Below are positions 1-4,597 of a DNA stretch of 7,469 nt, piece by piece. Position 1 is the stretch's first letter, and each line of letters opens with the position of its first letter. The position numbers were made by a program, and so were the translations under genes. The DNA comes from Halieaceae bacterium UBA3479. GTDB lineage: Bacteria > Pseudomonadota > Gammaproteobacteria > Pseudomonadales > Halieaceae. The notes beneath the pieces are model-generated. The model made no database searches, had not been told where the DNA came from, and was given only the letters and a program-made list of their open reading frames with translations. Location of the stretch: NCBI GenBank assembly GCA_002377985.1, contig DFQW01000148.1:10842-18310 (forward strand), given 5' to 3'.

Positions 1-1071
1 TCGATCATTATGCAGCTGATGACCGCGGTGACACCGCAGCTCGAGCAGCTCAAGAAAGAGGGCGAGGCGGGTCGGCGCAAGATTTCGCAATGGACGCGAT
101 ACCTCACTGTCGTTTTGGCACTGGTCCAGGGTACAGGCATGACCGTGGGGCTCGCCAATCAAGGGCTGACCTATGCCTCTGGTCTCAGCTTTTATGTGAC
201 CGCCGTGGCGTCGCTGGTAACTGGCGCGGTGTTCATGATGTGGCTGGGCGAGCAGATTACCGAACGGGGCGTGGGCAATGGTATTTCCCTGCTGATCTTC
301 GCGGGCATCGTCGCCGGCTTGCCTGCCGCGATTGGCCAGTCCCTCGAGCAGGCGCGACAGGGAGAGATCAGTATTCTGATCTTGCTGGGGATTCTGGTTC
401 TGGCCGCCGTGGTCATTTATCTGGTGGTGTTTATTGAGCGCGGACAACGCCGTATTACGGTAAATTACGCCAAGCGCCAGCAGGGTCGGCGGATGATGCA
501 GGCGCAGGCGTCCCATCTGCCGCTTAAGGTCAACATGGCGGGCGTGATTCCCGCGATCTTCGCGAGCTCTATTTTGTTGTTTCCTGCGTCAGTCGCCCAG
601 TGGTTTGGCAGTGGTGATAGCGCTGATTGGTTGCAGGACCTCGCCGTGGCGATTGGCCCGGGGCAGCCGCTCAATATTTTGTTATTTACCGGCTTTATCG
701 TGTTTTTCTGCTTCTTTTATACGGCCCTGATGTTCAATCCTCAGGAAGTCGCCGACAACTTGAAGCGCTCAGGTGCCTTTGTGCCCGGGATCCGGCCGGG
801 ACAGCAGACCGCCAATTACATCGACGGCGTGCTGACTCGACTGACGGTGTTTGGATCAGCGTATATCGCCCTGGTGTGTTTGCTACCGCAGTTTCTGGTG
901 GTGATGTTCAACGTCCCCTTCTACCTCGGCGGTACCTCAATGTTGATCGTGGTGGTGGTCGTTATGGACTTTATGGCACAGGTGCAGAGCCACCTGATGT
1001 CCCACCAGTACGAGGGTGTGATGAAAAAAGCCAACCTAGGGAGTTTGAGCCCTGCGGGTCGGGTGAGATAG
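1..1071 (+). CDS. secY: SecY, Sec translocon channel subunit (5' truncated by window edge)
   Basis: SecY forms the inner-membrane channel that, with SecE and SecG, carries proteins out of the cytoplasm or into the membrane, driven by SecA or the ribosome. The reading frame is open from base 1, and its first residues (SIIMQLM) match the middle of E. coli SecY helix 2. About 88 N-terminal residues (helix 1, the plug and part of helix 2) therefore lie outside the window; the ATG at 10 is internal. The 356 residues present bring the total to about 444, against 443 in E. coli. Visible family signatures are [17 protein letters not shown] entering helix 3, [16 protein letters not shown], the ERGQRRI and [10 protein letters not shown] basic cytoplasmic loop, and [13 protein letters not shown], whose Arg (codon at 793) is the counterpart of the SecA-interacting Arg357. 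Several long hydrophobic helices are evident. The C-terminal tail (SLSPAGRVR) differs slightly from E. coli. rpmJ follows after 16 nt, as in the spc operon. Confidence 0.97.
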   Translation, partial: SIIMQLMTAVTPQLEQLKKEGEAGRRKISQWTRYLTVVLALVQGTGMTVGLANQGLTYASGLSFYVTAVASLVTGAVFMMWLGEQITERGVGNGISLLIFAGIVAGLPAAIGQSLEQARQGEISILILLGILVLAAVVIYLVVFIERGQRRITVNYAKRQQGRRMMQAQASHLPLKVNMAGVIPAIFASSILLFPASVAQWFGSGDSADWLQDLAVAIGPGQPLNILLFTGFIVFFCFFYTALMFNPQEVADNLKRSGAFVPGIRPGQQTANYIDGVLTRLTVFGSAYIALVCLLPQFLVVMFNVPFYLGGTSMLIVVVVVMDFMAQVQSHLMSHQYEGVMKKANLGSLSPAGRVR

Positions 1072-1087
1072 GAATCAGGAGTTTCTG

Positions 1088-1204
1088 ATGAAAGTGCGAG
1101 CTTCGGTCAAGAAGATGTGCCGTAACTGCAAAATAGTGAAACGCAACGGCGTGGTGAGGGTGATCTGTTCTTCAGACCCCAGACACAAGCAGCGTCAGGG
1201 CTGA
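1088..1204 (+). CDS. rpmJ: 50S ribosomal protein L36 (zinc-binding form)
   Basis: L36 is the smallest protein of the large ribosomal subunit and helps fold 23S rRNA. This 38-codon gene begins [15 protein letters not shown] and ends HKQRQG. It has the complete zinc-ligand set of the C+ paralogue: Cys11, Cys14, Cys27 and His33. It is therefore the zinc-dependent version, not the ligand-free type that some bacteria express under zinc starvation. The length and basic composition are typical. A Shine-Dalgarno-like AGGA at 1077-1080 precedes the ATG with 7 nt between them. The gene sits 16 nt after secY and 105 nt before rpsM, the usual place at the end of the spc operon. Confidence 0.97.
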   Translation: MKVRASVKKMCRNCKIVKRNGVVRVICSSDPRHKQRQG

Positions 1205-1236
1205 TCCTTGAAGCCGTGCGGACAAGCAATTAACAT

Positions 1237-1303
1237 GCGCGCCCCTTTGCTGGGTGCGGCAACCGGGTGTGCCCACAGGCGCGCCTCGAAAAAGGTGTGG
1301 AGA
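1237..1303 (+). promoter_or_regulatory. Candidate S4-responsive alpha-operon leader: stem plus pseudoknot at rpsM RBS
   Basis: What the sequence shows: a perfect 7-bp GC stem (GCGCGCC 1237-1243 with GGCGCGC 1278-1284). Inside it is a second 7-bp stem with two wobbles (1251-1257 with 1269-1275). CCTTT at 1244-1248, directly next to the outer stem, can pair with AAAGG at 1291-1295, giving an H-type pseudoknot that ends just before the rpsM Shine-Dalgarno (GGAG 1299-1302). An alternative pairing, CCACA 1273-1277 with TGTGG 1296-1300, would cover the first bases of that Shine-Dalgarno. Family knowledge: in E. coli, S4 represses the alpha operon by binding a pseudoknot spanning the rpsM start region. 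Inference: this is the equivalent element, and the two folds could act as on and off states. The primary sequence does not obviously match E. coli, so the call rests on position and pairing. Confidence 0.55.
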
Positions 1304-1309
1304 TAAAAG

Positions 1310-1666
1310 ATGGCGCGTATCGCCGGAGTCAATATTCCAGATCACAAGCATGCGGTGATTTCGCTCACCCATATTTATGGCATTGGCCGAGCCCAGGCCA
1401 AGCGGCTATGTGAAGTCAGCAACATTCCCGAGACCACCAAGATTGGTGAGCTCTCCGAGGGTGAGCTGGATCAGCTGCGCTCTCTGGTTTCTGAGATGAG
1501 CGTCGAAGGTGATCTGCGTCGTGAGGTATCGATGAATATCAAGCGACTGATGGATTTGGGATGTAATCGTGGGCTACGTCATCGCAAGGGTTTGCCCTTG
1601 CGCGGTCAACGGACCAAAACCAATGCACGAACCCGGAAAGGGCCGCGAAAGCCCATCCGTAAATAA
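1310..1666 (+). CDS. rpsM: 30S ribosomal protein S13
   Basis: S13 sits in the head of the small subunit, contacts L5 through the intersubunit bridge, and reaches the P-site tRNA with its basic tail. The protein is 118 residues, the same as E. coli, and starts [20 protein letters not shown]. The H2TH-type N-terminal helices contain the [11 protein letters not shown] segment (about 21-31). The signature [16 protein letters not shown] lies at 87-102, followed by the Lys/Arg-rich tail [14 protein letters not shown]. The ATG has GGAG at 1299-1302 with 7 nt of spacing. It is the first gene of the alpha operon, 105 nt after rpmJ, and lies directly behind the candidate S4-responsive leader, so its translation is probably the regulated step. 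Confidence 0.98.
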   Translation: MARIAGVNIPDHKHAVISLTHIYGIGRAQAKRLCEVSNIPETTKIGELSEGELDQLRSLVSEMSVEGDLRREVSMNIKRLMDLGCNRGLRHRKGLPLRGQRTKTNARTRKGPRKPIRK

Positions 1667-1672
1667 AGGGCT

Positions 1673-1725
1673 GTCATCCAGGATCTGGATGACCACTTTG
1701 GTGGAGCTACATCACTGTTTGTAGC
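1673..1725 (+). other. Three consecutive small hairpins in the rpsM-rpsK spacer
   Basis: The 83-nt spacer between rpsM and rpsK is largely made of inverted repeats. The first is a perfect 9-bp stem with a 3-nt loop (GTCATCCAG 1673-1681, CTGGATGAC 1685-1693). The second is CCAC 1693-1696 with GTGG 1701-1704, overlapping the first by one base. The third is GCTACA 1706-1711 with TGTAGC 1720-1725. No T-run follows the stable first stem, so it does not look like a terminator. It may be an mRNA stability or processing element, or it may limit ribosome access to rpsK, whose own ribosome-binding site is weak. The role is inference. Confidence 0.5.
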
Positions 1726-1749
1726 GTCGATATTGAAGCGAGTAGATTT

Positions 1750-2139
1750 ATGGCTAAAAACGCCAAGACAACCAAACGCAAAATCACCAAGCAGGTGGTT
1801 GATGGTGTGGCGCACATTCACGCGTCTTTTAATAACACCATCATTACGATCACCGACCGGCAGGGCAATACGCTGAGCTGGGCTACCTCCGGCGGCTCGG
1901 GTTTCCGAGGCTCTCGTAAATCCACGCCCTTTGCGGCGCAGGTGGCGGCGGAGCGCGCGGGTGAGGCGGCCAAGGAATACGGTTTACGCAACCTTGACGT
2001 GCAGGTGAAAGGCCCAGGGCCCGGTCGCGAGTCTGCGGTGCGCGCGCTAAACGGCTGTGGCTACAAGATTACTAACATTACCGATGTGACACCGATTCCC
2101 CACAACGGTTGTCGCCCACCCAAGAAGCGTCGCGTTTAA
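1750..2139 (+). CDS. rpsK: 30S ribosomal protein S11
   Basis: S11 lies on the small-subunit platform, near the mRNA exit and the E-site side. The protein is 129 residues, as in E. coli. It carries the core [14 protein letters not shown], the glycine-rich [33 protein letters not shown], and the near-invariant C-terminus [13 protein letters not shown]. Asn119-Gly120 in that tail is the site where E. coli S11 is known to carry isoaspartate. The N-terminus ([12 protein letters not shown]) differs from E. coli but keeps its basic character. The start is fixed by length and homology. No good Shine-Dalgarno precedes it: the closest purine-rich stretch is GAAGCGAG around 1735-1742. That is unusual for a highly expressed gene and suggests coupling to rpsM or another initiation aid. 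rpsD follows after 23 nt. Confidence 0.98.
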   Translation: MAKNAKTTKRKITKQVVDGVAHIHASFNNTIITITDRQGNTLSWATSGGSGFRGSRKSTPFAAQVAAERAGEAAKEYGLRNLDVQVKGPGPGRESAVRALNGCGYKITNITDVTPIPHNGCRPPKKRRV

Positions 2140-2162
2140 GGCGCATAGAGAGGACTTAGCAA

Positions 2163-2783
2163 ATGGCTCGATATATTGGACCGAAGTGCAAGCTCTCCCG
2201 TAGGGAGGGGACAGACCTGCAGTTAAAGAGCGGCGTAGCTGCATTCGATAAAAAGTGCAAATCAGAGACCGCACCCGGCCAACACGGTGCGCGTCGTGGC
2301 CGCCTGTCGGATTATGGTGTGCAGCTGCGCGAAAAGCAGAAGGTGCGTCGTATTTATGGCGTGCTCGAGAAGCAGTTCAGAAACTATTACAAGGAAGCGG
2401 CCCGCCTCAAAGGGGCCACTGGCGAAAATCTGCTGCAGCTGTTGGAAAGTCGCCTGGACAACGTGGTGTATCGCATGGGGTTTGGATCGACGCGGTCAGA
2501 GGCCCGCCAGCTGGTCTCGCACAAAGGGATCCTGGTGAACGGCAAAGTGGTCAATATCCCGTCGTATCAGGTGCAGCCTGGCGACGTGGTTTCGGTTCGC
2601 GAGAAGGCAAAAAAACAGCTCAGAGTGCAATCGGCATTGGCCATTGCCGAGCAGCGTGGGGAGCCCATCTGGATTGAGGTGGATGTTGACAAGCTTGAGG
2701 GAACCTTCAAGTCACGCCCTGATCGACAAGATCTGTCCAGCGAAATTAACGAAAACCTGATTGTGGAGCTGTACTCGAAGTAA
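2163..2783 (+). CDS. rpsD: 30S ribosomal protein S4, primary rRNA binder and operon regulator
   Basis: S4 nucleates assembly of the 16S rRNA 5' domain, is tied to decoding accuracy, and in enterics represses its own operon. It is 206 residues, equal to E. coli. The N-terminal segment [16 protein letters not shown] is followed by [29 protein letters not shown]. The S4 RNA-binding domain follows at roughly 96-160, including [30 protein letters not shown] and IPSYQV. The end is [10 protein letters not shown]. Only Cys9 and Cys32 remain of the four-cysteine zinc knuckle seen in some bacterial S4 proteins (such as Thermus), so this one is expected to be zinc-free. GAGAGGA at 2148-2154 is a good Shine-Dalgarno with 8 nt of spacing. 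Its likely mRNA target is the leader before rpsM. Confidence 0.98.
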   Translation: MARYIGPKCKLSRREGTDLQLKSGVAAFDKKCKSETAPGQHGARRGRLSDYGVQLREKQKVRRIYGVLEKQFRNYYKEAARLKGATGENLLQLLESRLDNVVYRMGFGSTRSEARQLVSHKGILVNGKVVNIPSYQVQPGDVVSVREKAKKQLRVQSALAIAEQRGEPIWIEVDVDKLEGTFKSRPDRQDLSSEINENLIVELYSK

Positions 2784-2795
2784 TTTTGCTTCGAG
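2774..2795 (+). other. Hairpin whose loop contains the rpsD stop codon
   Basis: CTCGAAG at 2774-2780, formed by the last codons of rpsD, is the exact reverse complement of CTTCGAG at 2789-2795. The 8-nt loop TAATTTTG begins with the rpsD stop codon. The following 41 nt up to rpoA carry no T-run, so this is not an intrinsic terminator. A ribosome terminating on rpsD would melt the stem, so it could matter for coupling or mRNA end protection between rpsD and rpoA. That role is inference; the pairing itself is seen directly. Confidence 0.5.
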
Positions 2796-2836
2796 CTCAC
2801 CCGGTACCCAATCCCTGACTTAATCGAAGGTGCTTT

Positions 2837-3841
2837 ATGCAAAGTTCGGTCACTGAATTTTTGACACCCCGCGTCATCAAGGTTGATGAGGCTTCTCCCA
2901 CTCGCGCGACGGTCACCCTGGAACCGCTTGAGCGCGGTTTTGGTCACACCTTGGGCAATGCCCTCCGTCGGATTCTGCTGTCATCCATGCCGGGATGTGC
3001 CATCACCGAAGTGGAGATCGATGGTGTAGAACATGAATATTCGGCCATAGAGGGAGTTCAGGAGGACGTGATCGAAATCCTGCTGAACCTCAAAGGGGTA
3101 GCCTTATCGCTAAATGGCAAGGATTCAGCGCAGTTGACTTTGTCAGCCCAGGGTCCCTGTACGGTAACCGCGGCTGATATTCAGGTGGATCACGACGTGG
3201 AGATCTCCAATCCCGACCACGTGATTTGTACTGTTACGGATAAGACCCATGTGGCGATTCGCTTGCTGGTGCAGCGCGGTCGCGGCTACTCCCCGGCTGA
3301 CGCGCGAGAGAACCCCGAAGACGAAACGCGGTCTATTGGCCGTTTGCCGCTGGATGCGTCGTTTTCACCGATTCGCCGCGTGAGCTACGTGGTGGACTCA
3401 GCGCGGGTAGAACAGCGCACAGACCTCGATAAGCTGATTATTGATCTGGAGACCAACGGCACCCTGGACCCTGAGGAAGCGATTCGTCGCGCGGCGACGA
3501 TTCTTCAGCAGCAGTTGGCTGTGTTTGTTGACCTCGAAGGCGAGGCACAGGCGGCCGCTACTGAGGCGGCGGAAGAAGTCGATCCGATACTGCTGCGCCC
3601 TGTCGACGACCTCGAGCTGACCGTTCGTTCAGCCAACTGCCTGAAGGCGGAGAACATTTACTACATTGGCGATCTGGTGCAGCGCACCGAAGTTGAGCTT
3701 TTGAAGACCCCCAATCTGGGTAAGAAGTCACTCACCGAAATCAAGGATGTACTGGCTTCTCGTGGGCTGTCGCTGGGTATGCGCCTCGAAGCGTGGCCGC
3801 CAGCCAGCCTAAAGAACGACGACCGCTTGTTGAGCGTCTGA
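2837..3841 (+). CDS. rpoA: RNA polymerase alpha subunit
   Basis: The alpha dimer nucleates assembly of RNA polymerase, and its C-terminal domain binds UP elements and activators. The protein is 334 residues against 329 in E. coli. The N-terminal domain (about 1-233) contains [26 protein letters not shown], including Arg45, which in E. coli is needed for alpha-beta contact, and [11 protein letters not shown] / [18 protein letters not shown]. An acidic, alanine-rich linker (about 234-248) follows. The C-terminal domain begins at [22 protein letters not shown]; Arg264 is the counterpart of the DNA-contacting Arg265, and [16 protein letters not shown] is intact. After WPPAS the tail runs [13 protein letters not shown], a few residues longer than in E. 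coli. AAGG at 2827-2830 is the ribosome-binding site. The gene lies 53 nt after rpsD and 52 nt before rplQ, the usual alpha-operon position. Confidence 0.98.
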   Translation: MQSSVTEFLTPRVIKVDEASPTRATVTLEPLERGFGHTLGNALRRILLSSMPGCAITEVEIDGVEHEYSAIEGVQEDVIEILLNLKGVALSLNGKDSAQLTLSAQGPCTVTAADIQVDHDVEISNPDHVICTVTDKTHVAIRLLVQRGRGYSPADARENPEDETRSIGRLPLDASFSPIRRVSYVVDSARVEQRTDLDKLIIDLETNGTLDPEEAIRRAATILQQQLAVFVDLEGEAQAAATEAAEEVDPILLRPVDDLELTVRSANCLKAENIYYIGDLVQRTEVELLKTPNLGKKSLTEIKDVLASRGLSLGMRLEAWPPASLKNDDRLLSV

Positions 3842-3852
3842 GAATAGATAAC

Positions 3853-3871
3853 GCCCGGACTAAATCCGGGC
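3853..3871 (+). other. Hairpin in the rpoA-rplQ spacer
   Basis: GCCCGGA at 3853-3859 pairs perfectly with TCCGGGC at 3865-3871 around the loop CTAAA. It stands 11 nt after the rpoA stop and ends 9 nt before the rplQ Shine-Dalgarno (AAGGAA 3881-3886). The downstream bases are ACGATTTGTAAGG, with only three consecutive Ts, so it is at most a weak attenuator. It could alternatively block 3' exonucleases or set the rplQ to rpoA ratio. The stem is seen; the role is inferred. Confidence 0.55.
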
Positions 3872-3893
3872 ACGATTTGTAAGGAATAGAGTC

Positions 3894-4301
3894 ATGCGTC
3901 ATCGCCACAGCGGACGACAACTGAATCGCAACAGCTCTCACCGGAAGGCCATGTTCCGCAACATGGCGGTATCGCTGGTGGAGCACGAGCTAATTAAAAC
4001 CACCTTGCCCAAGGCGAAAGAGCTGCGCAGCTATGCTGAGCCCCTGATTACGCTGGCCAAGAATGACAGCGTGGCCAATCGGCGTCTCGCCTTTGACCGC
4101 ACGCGCTCTAAGGCAGCGGTAGGTAAGCTGTTTGAGGAGTTGGGCCCGCGTTATCAGGAGCGCCCCGGTGGTTACATTCGCATCCTCAAGTGCGGGTATC
4201 GAGCCGGCGACAAAGCGCCCATGGCATTTGTTGAGCTGGTCGACAGGCCGGCGCAGGACGACGCAGAGGCTGATGCGGTAGCGACCTCCGACGAGGCTTG
4301 A
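3894..4301 (+). CDS. rplQ: 50S ribosomal protein L17
   Basis: L17 is a large-subunit protein near the exit of the peptide tunnel. The protein is 135 residues; E. coli L17 has 127. The body is canonical: [63 protein letters not shown], and [27 protein letters not shown]. The extra length is an acidic, alanine-rich C-terminal tail ([17 protein letters not shown]), a region that varies in the family. AAGGAA at 3881-3886 gives a clear ribosome-binding site 7 nt from the ATG. It is the last gene of the alpha operon, and the terminator begins 16 nt beyond its stop codon. Confidence 0.98.
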   Translation: MRHRHSGRQLNRNSSHRKAMFRNMAVSLVEHELIKTTLPKAKELRSYAEPLITLAKNDSVANRRLAFDRTRSKAAVGKLFEELGPRYQERPGGYIRILKCGYRAGDKAPMAFVELVDRPAQDDAEADAVATSDEA

Positions 4302-4316
4302 GCCCTCCCAATAGCC

Positions 4317-4353
4317 AAAAAGCCCTCTGCGCGAAGAGCCCAGGGGGTTTTTT
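4317..4353 (+). terminator. Rho-independent terminator of the alpha operon
   Basis: The bases AAAAAGCCCTCTG (4317-4329) pair with CAGGGGGTTTTTT (4341-4353) across an 11-nt loop. The core is seven pairs with one T-G wobble (4323-4329 with 4341-4347), and the A-tract continues pairing into the T6 tract (4348-4353). A GC-rich stem followed by six Ts, placed just after rplQ, is a textbook intrinsic terminator. It separates the ribosomal operon from the downstream receptor gene. Confidence 0.92.
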
Positions 4354-4409
4354 CGTTTTCGACCCGCTTATTCCTGCCCTGATAATTCCTTTAATTAATA
4401 ATTGCCACG

Positions 4410-4505
4410 GTTGTTTTTGGGTGTGACTTTGGCTGTTTTGGCCTTGGGGCGTTGTTTTTGCTATCGGGACGTTGTCAAGCCCCGCAATATCGACAGTTTT
4501 TGGGT
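4410..4505 (+). repeat. Short direct repeats and spaced T-tracts upstream of the receptor gene
   Basis: GTTGTTTTTG occurs at 4410-4419 and again at 4451-4460, 41 nt apart. GTTTTTGGGT occurs at 4413-4422 and again at 4496-4505. The shared core GTTTTTG therefore starts at 4413, 4454 and 4496 (spacings of 41 and 42 nt), and a four-T version (GTTTTG) starts at 4435. Spacing of about four helical turns would place these tracts on one face of the DNA, as in curved DNA or a repeated binding site. The region is T-rich and the units are simple, so chance is a serious alternative. Confidence 0.35.
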
Positions 4506-4585
4506 TGCTTAATCCCCGCCGTCGCGTTACTTTCTGCGGTGAATGGCCCCGTTTCTCGGGTGTCTGCGTGTTAATAAAAAAAACC

Positions 4586-4589
4586 GAGG
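4586..4589 (+). promoter_or_regulatory. Ribosome-binding site fixing the receptor start
   Basis: GAGG at 4586-4589 stands 8 nt before the ATG at 4598, directly after the A8 tract. It decides the start. The open frame extends upstream to a TTG at 4472, but the 42 extra residues are not signal-like, whereas translation from 4598 begins exactly with a signal peptide. Confidence 0.8.
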
Positions 4590-4597
4590 CTAAAATC

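Larger units (their letters stand above)
4354..4597 (+). promoter_or_regulatory. Upstream region of the receptor gene; promoter probably here but not pinned
   Basis: This stretch of about 240 nt codes for nothing convincing. It begins right after the alpha-operon terminator, so the receptor promoter should lie in it. The most A/T-rich part is 4381-4403 (20 of 23 bases A or T). It contains GATAAT at 4381-4386, five of six matches to a sigma70 -10 box, but no good -35 partner lies 16-18 nt upstream. TTGTCA at 4472-4477 is a near-consensus -35 with no credible -10 at the right distance. The middle is rich in G/T with repeated T-tracts. An A8 run (4576-4583) lies just before the ribosome-binding site. 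No operator can be assigned. Confidence 0.4.

Noticed and set aside
10..12. ATG as the start of secY
   Set aside because: The frame is open to base 1, and the residues before and after it match the interior of SecY helix 2. The true start is outside the window.
1673..1693. Intrinsic terminator after rpsM
   Set aside because: The 9-bp stem is not followed by a T-run, and rpsK, rpsD, rpoA and rplQ continue the operon.
2567..2947. Minus-strand open frame across the end of rpsD and start of rpoA, and other antisense frames
   Set aside because: They lie opposite highly conserved genes, have no ribosome-binding sites or recognisable motifs, and are expected shadows in GC-rich coding DNA.
3853..3880. 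Terminator after rpoA
   Set aside because: The stem is only 7 bp and is followed by ACGATTTG rather than a T-tract. rplQ begins 22 nt after the stem.
4381..4403. Fur box upstream of the receptor, suggesting iron regulation
   Set aside because: GATAAT and TTAATAATT look superficially similar to Fur half-sites, but they do not form the expected 7-1-7 inverted arrangement. A/T richness alone explains the likeness.
4472..4500. Sigma70 promoter with -35 TTGTCA at 4472
   Set aside because: At 16-18 nt spacing the -10 positions read like AGTTTT or GTTTTT, which are poor matches.
4472..4597. Possible upstream TTG start adding 42 residues to the receptor
   Set aside because: The extra residues contain no signal peptide and there is no Shine-Dalgarno before 4472. 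Starting at ATG 4598 gives GAGG at 8 nt and an immediate, well-formed signal peptide.
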